A stretch of 64,000 nt of DNA from Leptobrachium leishanense (lineage: Eukaryota > Chordata > Amphibia > Anura > Megophryidae): NCBI GenBank assembly GCA_009667805.1, contig CM019071.1, positions 48,619,593 through 48,683,592 on the forward strand. The letters are read 5' to 3'. This document shows, in pieces, positions 45,189 to 58,217 of the stretch; the first letter of the stretch is position 1, and the number at the start of each line of letters is the position of its first letter. Made by a program: the position numbers and the translations under genes. Under the pieces are notes generated by a model that saw nothing but the letters and a program-made list of their open reading frames with translations, had not been told where the DNA came from and ran no database searches.

Positions 45189-45779
45189 TATGATGGATTC
45201 AATTCACAGAACGCCGAACCGCACTGAAATTCCAGCAAAATGCCCAGATTTTCAGTGTTTCATTTCAACAGGTTTAAACAGGCAAAGCCCATAGGATACA
45301 ATGTAAAAACGTAAAATCTGTAAAAAGAAAAACCTTTTATTTAGAACACCTTTTTGTATTTTTTATTCAACATTTTTGGTTTATTTTTTTAAAAAAGACT
45401 TTATTTTGTAACAGACCTTTTTATTATTTTAAAGGTTTAAAAGGACTTTTTTTATTATGTGGATACATTTTATTGATTTATACTCGTTAGGAGTATCCTT
45501 TTTTTTTTTTCTTCAGTTCGGTGGAATTTGCCGATGCTAATTTGGCAGTTATCGGTGCAATTCAGCAGTTTTCATCGACATCCAATAACTGAACTGCTTT
45601 GGCAACTCCAATTTCTGTAAAATAGTGACCAGTCGCCAAATAGTGAATTCACCGGATATATGGTAAAATGGAAATTGCCAAAATGCAAAGCACGCAATTT
45701 GGGTGTTTTGTGAATAGACCCTAACGTGACAATACAGTAAATAAAACACGCAATTATACTTTTCAGTCAATAATATCCT

Positions 45780-46990
45780 GATAACTCCGACATGAGTGGG
45801 CGGAGTCGAGCATTGATGGGTGGAGCTGTGGAAAACATTTGGTGCAGTTGTGGAAGCCATTGTTGGGCACAGTCACGAGAGTCATTGTTGGGCGGAGCTG
45901 TGGGTGCCATTGGTGGATGTATTTGAGGTAGTCATTGCGCAGAGTTGAAGGAACCATTGTTGGGGCATTTATGGGAGCCATTGGTTGATGGAGCTGTGGG
46001 AAACGCTTGTGAGCAGACCTTTAAGAATCCATTTTGCACATTCGTAAAAGCCATTGGTGGGTGGAGATGTGGAAACCATTGTTGGTTGGAGTTGTGTAAT
46101 CGTAGGAACCATTTGTGGGTGGAGCTGTGGAAAACATTGGGTGAAGTCGTGAGAGACATTGTTGTGCGGAGTTGTGTGAACCATTGGCAGGTGGTGCTGT
46201 GGGTGCCATTGGGTGGAGTTGTGTGTGCCATTGGGGACAGTTGTAGGAGTCATTGTTGGCCTAAGTTAAAGGAATCATTGCTGGGTGCAATCATGGGAGC
46301 AATTGGTTGACAGAGCTATGGGAAGCAATGGTGGATGGAGCTGTGGGAAACATTAGCGGGTGGAGCTTTAGGATTCATTGGGCACAGTCGTAGGAGCCAT
46401 TGGTGGGTGGAGATGTGAAAACCATTGTTGGGCGCAACTATGGAAGCCATTGTTTGGTGGAGTTGGGAAACCATTTTTGGTGCAATCGTGTTAACCAGTG
46501 GTGGATGGAGCTGTGTAAAACATTGGGTGCAGTCATGAAAGCCATTGTTGGGTGGAGCTGAGGGAACCATTGGATGCAACTGTAGGAGTGATCGTTGGGC
46601 GCAGTAGAGGGAACCCCCTGTTGGATGCATTTGTGGAAGGCATTGGTGGATGAAGTTGTGGAGAGCATCAGTAGGCGGAGCTTTGTGAAGCACTGTACAC
46701 AGTCGTAAAAGTCATTGTCGGGTGGCGCTATGGAGTCCATTGTTGGGCACATCCGTGGGATCCATTGGTGGATGGAGCTATGGGAAACATTGGGCACAGT
46801 CATTGGACCCATTGGTGGGGAAACCATTGTTGGGTGCAACCGCAGTAGCCACTGGTGGGCAGGGCTGTGGGAAACTTTGGTGGATGGAGCTTTGGGAAAT
46901 ATTAGTACGAGAAGCATCGGGCAGAATTGTAAAAGCCGGTTAGGCACAACCATGGGAGCCATAGGTGGAAGAATCAGTGGCAAGTGGAAT
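45780..46990. repeat. Old degenerate minisatellite
   Basis: About 1.2 kb of irregular units of roughly 25-30 bp built on GGTGGATGGAGCTGTGGGAA and CATTGTTGGGCGCAG themes. High divergence leaves unequal open frames on both strands, encoding repetitive His/Pro/Asn/Thr peptides that are not credible proteins. Confidence 0.85.
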
Positions 46991-47550
46991 ATGTCATCGC
47001 TTTATAAATAATTGTAAGTTACTATGATTCTCTGCTCCAAAGTGTCCTGGGAAACTGCTTTCAAAGGACGGCAACGGCTGCTACGAAACGATTCACTCGA
47101 GGAAAATGAAACACACGTTAGGTATGAATACTGATTTATTGGCAAGGTAACAAAAAGTAATCTTATAAAAAAATGTTCGTTTTGGCTGTCATGTAGCGTC
47201 GGTCTCTGTCCCTGCGTTTCTGGGTACCCATCCAGTGATGACATCATGTTACGGAGGCCAATGATATCTTAAACCTCGTCTCATGACATCATCACCCCCA
47301 GCCTCACATCGCCAAGGCAGATCGATTAACCGTGCATTAGAATACTCACAGATCTCGTGTCTCTTGTGCTTACAACACGTGGTTCAACCCGTCTCGTGCC
47401 TCGCTTCTTGCACCGTTCCATTGTCATTTTGGGCATTGGGAATTTTGAGTTGAGATTTGTGGCCAATATATCAGCGACTTAGAAATTGGGTCTTTTCTGC
47501 CATTTTCCCCCCCAGTATTTTAGATGGATGGACTGCATTACGCCCATTTA

Positions 47551-47973
47551 GGCTAGGGTCGAACGAACGCATTATTCGCAGCGACCGTCAAAAGGTGCGA
47601 CCGAAATGCATTTTTTCATGGAATGCGCGAAAACGGTCATATGATGTGCATTTTCGTGCGTGATTTTTTTTTTCGGATCGTCAATAAAACCCTTTTTGCG
47701 TCTGGACTTTATGTAGGCTGGACATTAGCAGCGTCTGACATCTCCTAATCACGCACACACGCCGCTATGCCGACGTAGCGCACTCTGTACGTCAGTACTA
47801 GCGGTTCTGCGTTCTCGAAAAAATGCGTTCATTTTCCACTTGCGTTGCCCGGCCGGACTTTCGAGCGGCCGCACTTCGTATATTGCCTGTCATTGGCTGT
47901 CATTTGCTGCTAATACAGCCGTGATTAAGTGCGCCTAAACGCACGTTAAAAATGCGTTAGTCTGACCTCAGCC
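47551..47973. mobile_element. Harbinger-type MITE
   Basis: Ends GGCTAGGGTCGAACGAACGC and GCGTTAGTCTGACCTCAGCC flanked by TTA on both sides. Same family as 5050, 59302 and 60479. Confidence 0.85.
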
Positions 47974-47976
47974 TTA

Positions 47977-50238
47977 GTGTATCACGTCCCTAATACCCCC
48001 ACCTGACGTTGCACGGCTGCAGACATAGCACCTAAACGGCGAACATCTTCCCCACGTGCCATGTGAGACAAGGGAGAGGCTGTTATTGGGGTCATTCTGA
48101 TCCCCCTATACATCTATTTGTTTTCTTCCCATGATGCTTTGTCTGATGATGTGCTTGCTGAGTCTCATGGGAATTCACCAAGAACACTGTATACAAAGCT
48201 GCCACATGGCTTTGATTACATCACAGTGTGACATCATCACTCCCAGCTGCTTTGGTGATTATTATTAGAGCTGCAAAAATCTAATTTTTCCTTTTTACCC
48301 ACCAAAAAGATGACATTTAAAGTGAGAGGGCTGGCCAGCTTATTAAAGACGAAAAACACATGGCATGGAACCGTCTGCAAGAATCAGCTGTGGACTACAA
48401 CTCCCAGCACTCACAGATAACATGTACAAGCCTGTGGGTGACAACGCAGCGTGGGGAGTGCATCACTTAACCTTGCGATATCATGACAATAACATTCATT
48501 AAAAAACAGGAGGCACAAACAAAAACATACCCATACAAGTGTGATATGCTGCTGCGTACAACAGTACAGAGTATGACCGCGTGTAACATATAGACTACAA
48601 TGCCTAGTATTTATATATCTAGAACAAGCATGCGGTTTCCTGCAATAACAGGCGTCAACCTCTATGTACATTTACACAATCCACACGCCGTCAGTCCTAA
48701 CTATATAGAAAAGCTATATACTGGCTACAAACACGCGGCACTATATAGTGGTGGACATGTTGCATTATATAGTGGTGGAGAGTATCTCCCTCTAGATACA
48801 TTGATGAAATAGACTACATCCTAAAATACTGTAACATTAACGGGTCATACTCAAGACCATCATATTTCACAGCATTCCCAGCCAAAATGGTGTGAAAATA
48901 CTCACCTTCAAGTGTTTCCCCACCATACATCCATCTCAAGCAAGACAAATAAAAACAACACACACTAATATTAAACATATACAAAATAATAAGTGCAGAA
49001 CGCAGTGCATTAATGAAGTAATCAATGCTCTGCAGGGTGGTATTATGATGTCCAGTGATCCCCTACAGCAACTGTGCCCCGTCCTGGGCTCCACGGATTA
49101 AAATTGGTATTGACAAATACCACCGTCAAGAACATAGAAAAAAACAAAAAACACAACGTCACTATGGAAGAACTGATGCCCTTTTCTGTCTTTTTCAGCC
49201 AATCCCAAAATATAGGAATTCATCGCCCGAATTTTAAAGCACGGGGAAAAGAAATTTCATGTTTTTTGTTTGTGTAAATTTTTTTTTTTGCTCTCAAACA
49301 CGATTTTAGTATATAAAAAAAAAAAATACAAAAGTGTAAAAAAAAGAGAAAATTTAACAAAATTTAAAAATACTCGACGGTAATACAACTAGTACTCATG
49401 ACTAGTTCTAGCAGGTCTGCACCCTGTGACTGCGCGAGTCAGTGGCGTTTACTTGATGCAAAGGTATATAAACATAATAAAAAAAAAGGATTGTCGGCCA
49501 TACTGGCTTTTTCCCGAAAAACGGTTAGGCAGTGGTTAGCAAGGAAGGCTCCAAGTGTGGCTGTTTAGAACTGGTTATGGTGGCGGCCCCATGTTGGGTG
49601 CTGGTTCCAGGAGCAAGAAACCAGAGATAATGGCTGAAAGACAAGTCATGGTTGAGGTGCGACACGAATCGTTGACTAGCCAAGTATTTTTCTTTCATGA
49701 AAATTTTTTGGACAGTACTAGACGTCCCAATCAGTTGTTCCATGCAAAAAAAGAAATCCGGGCAAGACTTGTTTACAAGTAATCAGTGCTTTGCGTCAAT
49801 TTTAAAAGAATGAATTACCGATACCAGTTCCCAACCAGGGAGTAGTTGGCTTGTGCTAGCTCTGATATCAAGTAAATCTGTATTTATGAAGTTTTGGATT
49901 CCACTTGCAAAAAAAAACCACAAGTTCTTGAGAAGTTGTTCCTGTAGGAACGAAGTTCTAGGAAGTTGTTCCTGCAGGAACGGAGTTCTAGGAAGATGTT
50001 CCTGCAGGAACGAAGCTGCTAGCCCATGAGTAGATTAATGCCATCTCCATCGGACAGTTCGGATATGAACTAGCTAAGTGGGCAGCCACCAGTAGGCTCC
50101 TCGATAAACCTGCAGGTTAGTGAAGCAGCAATTGGTTGTTTCAACTGCTCATGACGATAACCATGCCCACACTGGGAAATGGGAACTTGATCCACAGGTG
50201 TCGTGCGCTTTGTACCCATAATACTCGTCAGCGTCTCT
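47977..50238. other. Probable PPP1R18 3' UTR and downstream DNA
   Basis: No coding exon seen. The part next to 50238 must include the PPP1R18 3' UTR on the minus strand; no poly(A) site could be fixed. AT-rich tracts at 49260-49370. Confidence 0.4.
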
Positions 50239-50258
50239 TCAGCGCTTGCAAGATTCGT
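50239..50258 (-). CDS. PPP1R18: PPP1R18 (phostensin) last coding exon
   Basis: After the acceptor TTTCTAATTTCAG the exon completes a split Asp codon and reads ESCKR then TGA (50241-50239). Human phostensin ends DESCRR, and the phase fits exon 50960-51149 exactly. Although only 20 nt are coding, the match of splice phase and peptide is specific. Confidence 0.85.
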
Positions 50259-50959
50259 CTGAAATTAGAAATCAAGACGAGAACGTTAGTGGTGGCCATG
50301 GTTTAGAAGAAGAGGTTCGAAAAGGAGTCAATGGTGAGAGAGGAGGTGCCGAGAGGGTCAGGAAGAGTAAGAGGAGCAGTGGTCAGAACATGGGAGTAGG
50401 TCAACAGATGTTACTACCAAACCTGGTTGAGCTAATTTTAATGACATTGGGAGTATGGACATCTTGAGTCCACCTTGTTGGAAACCAAACCTATGACCTT
50501 GGGTTATGATCTAGAGGATAGAATAGGTTCTACGGGTGTACTGGTCATGGCGTAACTTGGTTGCAAATAAGGTTTGTCCGTGATGTGTAGGCAGGTGTTT
50601 CTGTTGGATGTCACTTCATCCGACTTCCACAAGATTCCCCAAAAAGTGAGATAATTGGTTCCAAGTTACACTTATCCCAGATTTTCTTTATAACATTATT
50701 AATTTGACCTTTCTGTGTGTCCTTTACAGGTTCTGTGGGTTATAGATAATCATGGAAGAGACCAGAGACGACAAGCCTCTTTGCTAAGCTTTTCAGACCC
50801 AACCAGGTGGTATGATGTGGGGAAAATCTATCTATTGATATAGGAAGGATTGATAAATTGACAGACAGTCAAAGCGTTTGGGACGCGTAAAATTAAGACG
50901 AAAACACGACTTTTAAGCAATGTTGGAGAGATATGTTGGAAATTATTCTCGTCACTCAC

Positions 50960-51149
50960 CCACAATAAGGGTTTTCCTCCTCATGATGCCTCCCAGCAAT
51001 ACACTCTCCTCCTCTTCCTCATCGTCAGGTTGTGGAGGGGCTACAATGGCTTCAGATTCGTCTGGTGGCCCAAACTCCTCTATGAGCGAGCTCTCCGACG
51101 GATACTCGAACGTACTTTCCAAATCGGCCTCCGGGAAAGAGATATTCAG
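50960..51149 (-). CDS. PPP1R18: PPP1R18 (phostensin) penultimate coding exon
   Basis: 190 nt, 63 codons plus one base, between acceptor TTTTCCACCAG and donor GTG G/GTGAGT. It encodes LNISFPEADLESTFEYPSES, an acidic QPDDEEEEE run and KTLIV. Human phostensin has LKISFSETALETTYQYPSES, QPDDEEDEEE and KALIVDESCRR in the same order. Phostensin targets protein phosphatase 1 to F-actin. The large upstream exon with the PP1-binding region is not in the window; it should lie right of 64000. Same strand and order (DHX16 then PPP1R18) as in human. Confidence 0.9.
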
Positions 51150-54102
51150 CTGGTGGAAAAGTTTAAAAAGGGAACCATGAAAGACGGAATGACCACCAAC
51201 CGAGTGGACTTGCACAAATCTCATATAGAGTCATAAATTAGTCAAAATAATCCCAATGGAAATGTAGTCTGACCGAGGAGGCTTTATCCTTGAAAATGAC
51301 AGACAAGACCCAAAATGGAAATGAATCTCTGTCCAGTTTCATGGCTTTTGATGTTTCTTTACGGTGTTATTCTCCACCTTCTCCAAGAGTGGAAAGTCAA
51401 TCTGAGGTTTGGAAGTGGTACCATCAATACACAGAGAATTCTACAGAACCAAGAAGATGGGTGGGAATTTGTACTACAGTATATTTTTAGAAAAGCCAAA
51501 AATTTGCCCTCACAAGACACACAGCTCGACACAGATTTGTAGTGTTTTGATATTTTAGTGTTTTTGTTCGGTGTTACACAACATCAAGTAATTGCCAATT
51601 ATTATCATACCCACTTGATTGCTCGATTTACATTTGAAAGCCACCATGGAGAGCCGGAGACTACGGTTTGCCAACAGGGGGCGCCCACGTTTCATATCCA
51701 TCTGCATTAGATACTCCTTGGAGTTTTTTGTATTTTCACAAACTGAAATCTACGTTCCGTAATTTAAATTCTATATTTAGTAAATAATTTCTCATTTCTT
51801 ATTCTAAAATATTTTTTTTATCCATCTGTCCATCCACACAATACTGCAGAGGAACTATTGGGTCCAAGTAACTATTTCCAGCTGTAGGCCTTTGCGATGG
51901 AATCCCCTACAAAACCTGATTAATCATATAAATCCATTTTAGGGTCAGACCGTCTCATTTGCTTCTCCAGTGATGGGTAAACGTAGGACCTTAGATGGTG
52001 GAATACTTATCTAGTTCTGCTCTCAAATATCTTGGGGGGTGGTGAAGTCACATTTGTCTACCAGAAGTAAGAGGCCATTGTTGCCATTTGGCCAAGAGTC
52101 ACCTTACAGTCACCATCTGTCTACTGTACTACATTGCACCCCAGGAGAATTCCAGAGGAACTCTGAGGGCGAGCCAGTCTGAAAAATGGTGGAAGGATTA
52201 GAAGACCTGATAGTGAGGGAGTTAACTACGGTAATCAGCGTTAATCTGAATTAGATGGGCCCTTAACAAGATTTTGTCATTAAGGGCTAAACGAGTGAGG
52301 AGTGAGAGGCTGTGAGCAGATGACCAGTGTAGGCGTGAGCAGAGTCTGAGAATGGGGAAAGATGCAATGGTTGAAGTAGGACCTGAAGCACAAGAAGGAT
52401 CTGAAGAGCGAGAATGGTGAAGGAGAGAGAGAGAGAGAGAGAGGTGTTTGAGCTTGGTATGCTTGAGTGAGAAGAACAGAATGGTTTGGATACGGGTAGA
52501 ATGGATCATGGAAATGATCTAGATAGAAGAAAGAGGGAATTGGAGCTGGAACAGTGGGGATATCAAGATAGGCAGCAAGATGGAGTTTCCCAGATAACCA
52601 TAGCAAAAATGGTGGTGTGGTTAGAGTCAAGGGGACAATAATATTAGTCAAAGTGGGTAAAAAGAGGGAGAATGCTGGGGCAAGGGTGAGAAGAAGGTTT
52701 AGGTGTGAAGATAGCAGGGTAATCTGAATTAGTGGTATCAATAATGATGCTGTGACCTAGATCAAGAGAACAAGGACTATTAGTTGAGTTTGGTAACGAG
52801 AGTGAGCACAATAGGTAGTGTTGATAGAGGGCACAAAAACAATGGATGATGGGTTATGGTGGGGAGAGGAAAAAATAGAGACATTGAGATCAAAGGATAG
52901 AAAATGTTGAAGGTAGAAGGCAGGGTGATGGAGATGTTGTTGGACACGTGATCAAGGTTGGCCCTCCAGACATTTCGGAGCTACAGCTCCCTTCATACTC
53001 AGCCAGTCATAAGGTTGGTAGAAAATGTTCCAAAACTCCTGGAAGGCCAACGTTGAGCACCCCTGTTGTAGGTCAAAGAACAACGAGGAAAGGTGCGTTA
53101 CATAGAATAATCGGTAATTCTGGGCAACAATACTGGAGGAAGAGGTAAAAAAGCTATTACGGCTAGATCGATAAAAGGTGGAATATGAGGATTTCGAATG
53201 ATGTCGACCAAGAACATTGGATGAAGAGGAGAGACAAATTCCTCAAAAGTTTAAGCTCATTCCCAACGGCCTCTAGGCATAGCAACCAATGTTTATCTCA
53301 GATTGTGTTGTTTATGTCCCTCTCGTTCTTCATCCTCCCAGATCTTTCCCTCTCATTGCATTTCACTATTATTAGTAATGTCTGCCTCTACCCCCAGAGA
53401 CTCTGACCTTCTCCTCCCCCCTCTCTCTCTGTCATCTTGACCAGCTGTCTCTCCTCCACCCATGGCCCCAGATGTGTCCTTCTTTCATGCCCGTCTTGGA
53501 GCTTGGGCCTCTGATTCCTTAACTCTTCCATCGTCTGCTCATTCTGGTGGGTCATGGTCATTCTCCAACCCGCCGAAGCCCCTCGATGCCTTTCACCCCA
53601 GGTCCCCCTGTGCCCAGACACTCTTGCATTTTTACCCCCAGCTGTTCCTCTTCCCGTTTTCCAAATGCTGAAGGAGTCTAAAAAAAGTTCCCTTCTCCGC
53701 CCTAGTCGTTCGCTTTCCCTGCCTTGGTCTCCAAGGAATTTCTAATATTCTCCAGCTCTCCTCCCTTCCATCACCCACAATTAAAGGGATTGGTCTACCT
53801 TTCAAGCTCAGATGGAAACCATGAATTTAAATCGCATATTAAAAACCGGATCGACCCGGCCACCAGCACTGCGAGGAAATAAATACACAGGGAACAGTTC
53901 TGATATATATCGCTTGGGTTTCCGTCTCTTCACTTCATGCCGAGAAAGAATCCATTCAAAGCTTATCTGATTAACGTGCTGCAAAGATCATTCAATCCTC
54001 AGCGTTTCCTTTCGTGCAGGATCTCACGGATCCATCAGTTTAAAAGAGACGCTTCAGACGCCTAAAGTGTCCAAATAAATCCGACATGTCCTGTAAGACT
54101 AA
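51150..54102. other. Probable PPP1R18 intron
   Basis: Unique, moderately AT-rich sequence without a convincing exon. A (GA)n tract at 52425-52442 and a short MITE-like fragment at 52955-53065 are the only features noted. Confidence 0.45.
52955..53065. repeat. hAT-MITE-like fragment
   Basis: GGTTGGCCCTCCAGACATTTC at the left and TCCTGGAAGGCCAACGTTG at the right are inverted; CTACAGCTCCCTTCATACTC inside. Similar in style to fragments at 29800 and 63800. Confidence 0.45.
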
Positions 54103-55012
54103 CAGGGTTATCCAAAGAGATTCGAAAAGTCACCGCACGTTCGGTGACTTTTCGTTCTCTTCAATTCGGTTCCTTTTGCCGATTGCATTTCGGTGACCCT
54201 GCGGTGTATTCAGCAAGCACCACAGGGTCCCCGAATTGCTGGGAAAAGCTGCCGCAAACCTGACGAAAACTCACCGAATGCACGCTGAAAACAAGCAAAA
54301 ACATCTGGATTAACCTTCGAAAAACCCGAACAGGAGCCGAACAGGAGCCGAACAGGAGCCGAATCACACAGAGCCGAAGCAGCTGTGACGTAGAGGAGGC
54401 AGTGAATAAATTAGAAAAAACATTTGTATGAATCTGGGAAAAAGAAACGCTGTTTGCAAAGAAACTACTGAGCGAAAATGTCTGAAATTTTCACAGGAGG
54501 TCCAGGGAATGATAATAAAGAGGGCTGTTACAAAAAAAATAAGTAAACTGAAAAAAAAAAAAAAAAAATCGGACTTTTAATTTTTTTTTAAAAAATTCTG
54601 AAAAATGCTTAAAGTATCCTAAAAAATCTATAAATAAAGAGACTTTTTACTGCAGAATTTCATAATGAACGGTTTATTAGATATTGAATTAAAACGGGAA
54701 TATTTTTAACATTGAAGCCTATGGGATTCGCCTGAATAAACCTGTCGAATGAAACCACCGAATGGCAGAGCATTAGAGGAACCTTTCACTGCTGGTTTGT
54801 GTTCTCTGAATAGCCGAAGCAGAGCTTTTTCATGGGGATTTCACTGCCCTCGAACAGGCACCGAACAGGCACCGTATGTGCAGGCAATTCGTCAGGATTT
54901 GGCGAATTGCCTGCTCTCTGAATAGCCGAATGGTCAGGAAAGGTAACCGAACAATGATTTTCAGCGTTCGGTTACCTTTCTCAAGCAATTCGGATCTCTT
55001 TGGATAACCCTG
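54103..55012. mobile_element. TA-flanked MITE, second copy
   Basis: Ends CAGGGTTATCCAAAGAGAT and ATCTCTTTGGATAACCCTG; TA follows the right end and lies one base from the left end. 910 bp; internal blocks such as GCGTTCGGTTACCTTTC appear inverted relative to the 44318 copy. Confidence 0.75.
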
Positions 55013-55049
55013 TAGATCTTTATGGATCTTAAATAAAACCCAAGACTAA

Positions 55050-55630
55050 AAGAATCACACAGATATAACCCGACCCCCTCCCCGACACAAATCAGATATA
55101 ACCCGACCCCTCCCTGACACAAATCAGATATAACCCGACCCCTCCCCGACACAAATCACACAGATATAACCCGACCCCTCCCTGACACAAATCACACAGA
55201 TATAACCCGACCCCTCCCTGACACAAATCACACAGATATAACCCGACCCCTCCCTGACACAAATCACACAGATATAACCCGACCCCTCACTGACACAAAT
55301 CAGATATAACCCGACCCCTCCCCGACACACAAATCAGATATAACCCGACCCCTCCCTGACACAAATCAAATATAACCCGACCCCTCCGACACAAATCAGA
55401 TATAACCCGACCCCTCCCTGACACAAATCAGATATAACCCGACCCCTCCCTGACACAAATCAGATATAACCCGACCCCTCCCTGACACAAATCAGATATA
55501 ACCCGACCCCTCCCACACAAATCAAATATAACCCGACCCCTCCCCGACACAAATCAGAGATATAACCCGACCCCTCCCTGACACAAATCAGATATAACCC
55601 GACCCCTCCCCGACACAAATCAGATATATG
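55050..55630. repeat. 32-36 bp minisatellite, left part
   Basis: About 17 units of CAGATATAACCCGACCCCTC with ACACAAATCA or ACACAAATCACACAGAT joints. Interrupted by a 2.4 kb insertion and resumed at 57993. Confidence 0.95.
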
Positions 55631-56887
55631 TGTAAAAAACCTAGGAGGTGAGTGTTTAGGCGCTTATTAGTATAAATAGAGAAGGATGGTTGTATAATTG
55701 CAGCTCACCAGCTGAGTGTATCCTCCACTCCTAATTACTAAGAAAAAAATACCAAGGTATATGGGAGCGCATGGAATCAATACAAACAATGTGTTAGATG
55801 GTAAGTCCGTGGTCTTTAAATCAGAATAGTCCGTAATCCTAGAAGAGGAGACAGAAGGAGACCATTGCGCAGTATGTACTGGAATCAAGTGACCACACAC
55901 TAATAGTTATACAACTCACAAGTGAGGAGTCTTCAAGACTCTAGATGTACGTCTTTAAGTCTCTTATGGGGACTTCACCCGTATGGTATGTACTTGTCCC
56001 GTATGATGGATGCTGTATCTTGATGGAGAATGTATCTCAAATAGAAAGAAAATACATAGTACAGTACTGTATAGCTGGATTATATATGTACTATAAAGAA
56101 GCACACTCACGTGTTTCAGAACCTCCACTGTGGGTGGTTCTGTAATCGCACTTTGGACCTCTTGTCACTTTAGGGGGTCCCACCTATTGAGCACGGCTTC
56201 AGATTCCAGGAGCATCGGAGTAGAGATCCAGGAGCGTAAAAGTGGAGATCTAAAGGCTGCTGTCCATTCTTAGGTATGTGTCCAGTATTCAGGAATCAAA
56301 ATAAATGAATCAAAAGGAATAAAAATGGGGATATAAAATAATTAAAATATAAAATTTATTAATTTTAATCCGGAAGCGGAAATGTGTCATCGAAATGGCG
56401 TCTGGAACGCAGGGCGGACGGTATTGTGACCCGCACGCCACATCTTGGAACTAATTATGACTCTCAGCTACTATTTAAGCCGGGAACAACGGAATCAGAT
56501 TAATTCGATTGATAAGGCCTGCAGATGCGGGCGAAACGCGTCTCGATTTGTAATTAATAAATTTTATATTTTAATTATTTTATATCCCCATTTTTATTCC
56601 TTTTGATTCATTTATTTTGATTCCTGAATACTGGACACATACCTAAGAATGGACAGCAGCCTTTAGATCTCCACTTTTACGCTCCTGGATCTCTACTCCG
56701 ATGCTCCTGGAATCTGAAGCAGTGCTCAATAGGTGGGACCCCCTAAAGTGACAAGAGGTCCAAAGTGCGATTACAGAACCACCCACAGTGGAGGTTCTGA
56801 AACACGTGAGTGTGCTTCTTTATAGTACATATATAATCCAGCTATACAGTACTGTACTATGTATTTTCTTTCTATTTGAGATACATT

Positions 56888-57677
56888 AGAAACATAGAAA
56901 CATAGAAAAATGTCGGCAGATAAGAACCTTTCGGCCCATCTAGTCTGCCCAATTACATGGATACTTTACCTGGATTTATCTTTTGTTTAGGATAGCCTTA
57001 TGCCTATCCCATGCTTGCTTAAATTCAATTACTGTTTTGGCCTCTACCACTTCTACTGGAAGACTGTTCCATGTATCCACCACCCTCTCAGTAAAATAAT
57101 GCTTCCTGATGTTACTTTTAAACCTTTGCCCCTCTAATCTAAGACTATGTCCTCTTGTTTTGCTATTTTGTTTCCTTTTAAATATACTCCCTTCCTCTAC
57201 CTTGTGGATTCCCTTTACGTATTTAAATGTTTCTATCATATCTCCTCTGTCTCGTCTTTTTTCCAAGCTGTACATGTTAAGATCATTAAGCCTTTCCTGG
57301 TAACTTTTCTCCTTCAAGCCGTACACCATTTTAGTAGCCCTTCTCTGAACTCTCTCTAAGAGGTCTATATCCTTCTGGAGATACGGTCTCCAGTACTGCA
57401 CACAGTACTCCAAGTGAGGTCTCACCAGTGCTCTGTACAGTGGCATGAGCACTTCCCTTTTCCTACTGCTAATACCTCTCCCTACAAAACCAAGCATTCT
57501 GCCAGCATTTCCTGCTGCTCTATTACATTGACTACTTACCCTTAGATCCTCTGAAATAATGACCCCTAAATCCCTTTCCTCAGATGTTGAGGTTAGGACT
57601 GTATCAAATATTCTATATTCAGCCCTTGGGTTTTTACGTCCCAGGTGCATTATCTTGCACTTATCCACATTAAAACT
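56888..57677 (-). mobile_element. CR1-like LINE 3' fragment
   Basis: Minus strand encodes an RT C-terminal region (KCKIMHLGRKNPRAEYRI, LVRPHLEYCVQYW, VQRRATKMVYGL) followed by the 3' end TATCTGCCGACATTTTTC and a TATGTTTC repeat. It interrupts the right arm of the surrounding palindrome with about a 3-bp (ATT) duplication. Confidence 0.85.
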
Positions 57678-57701
57678 CAATTCTCCATCAAGATACAGCA
57701 T
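56976..57701 (-). pseudogene. CR1-like RT C-terminal fragment
   Basis: 241 codons open without a stop, an unusually clean fragment. Catalytic palm absent (5' truncation). The first few residues are read from the flanking palindrome. Confidence 0.8.
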
Positions 57702-57992
57702 CCATCATACGGGACAAGTACATACCATACGGGTGAAGTCCCCCATAAAGAGACTTAAAGACGTACATCTAGAGTCTTGAAGACTCCTCACTTGTGAGTT
57801 GTATAACTATTAGTGTGTGGTCACTTGATTCCAGTACATACTGCGCAATGGTCTCCTTCTGTCTCCTCTTCTAGGATTACGGACTATTCTGATTTAAAGA
57901 CCACGGACTTACCATCTAACACATTGTTTGTATTGATTACATTGTCTGTATATGTTCCATGCGCTCCCATATACCTTGGTATTTTTTTCTTA

Positions 57993-58217
57993 CAAATCAG
58001 ATATAACCCGACCCCTCCCTGACACACATCACAGATATAACCCGACCCCTCCCGGACACAAATCACACAGATATAACCCGACCCCTCCCCGACACAAATC
58101 ACACAGATATAACCCGACCCCTCCCTGACACAAATCACACAGATATAACCCGACCCCTCCCTGACACAAATCACACAGATATAACCCGACCCCTCCCCCA
58201 CACAAATCACACAGATA
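57993..58217. repeat. 32-36 bp minisatellite, right part
   Basis: Six further units (CAGATATAACCCGACCCCTC), continuing the 55050 array after the insertion. Confidence 0.93.

Larger units (their letters stand above)
55631..57992. mobile_element. Large inverted-repeat element inserted in a minisatellite
   Basis: Left arm 55739-56364 is complementary to 56552-56887 plus 57678-57992, with a 187-bp loop (56365-56551) that includes GGGCGAAACGCGTCTCG. The right arm is split by a CR1 fragment. About 108 bp left of the palindrome (55631-55738) has no partner. Element class not recognised. Confidence 0.8.

Noticed and set aside
45780..46990. Long minus-strand frames encoding His/Pro/Asn/Thr-rich repeats
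   Set aside because: Degenerate minisatellite; frames shift between units and no splice or start context supports a protein.
52280..52741. 153-residue minus-strand frame, Leu/Pro/Ser-rich
   Set aside because: Low-complexity GA-rich sequence read antisense; no splice sites in phase with PPP1R18 exons.
53388..53621. 77-residue minus-strand frame considered as an upstream PPP1R18 exon
   Set aside because: No phostensin motif and no matching splice phase.
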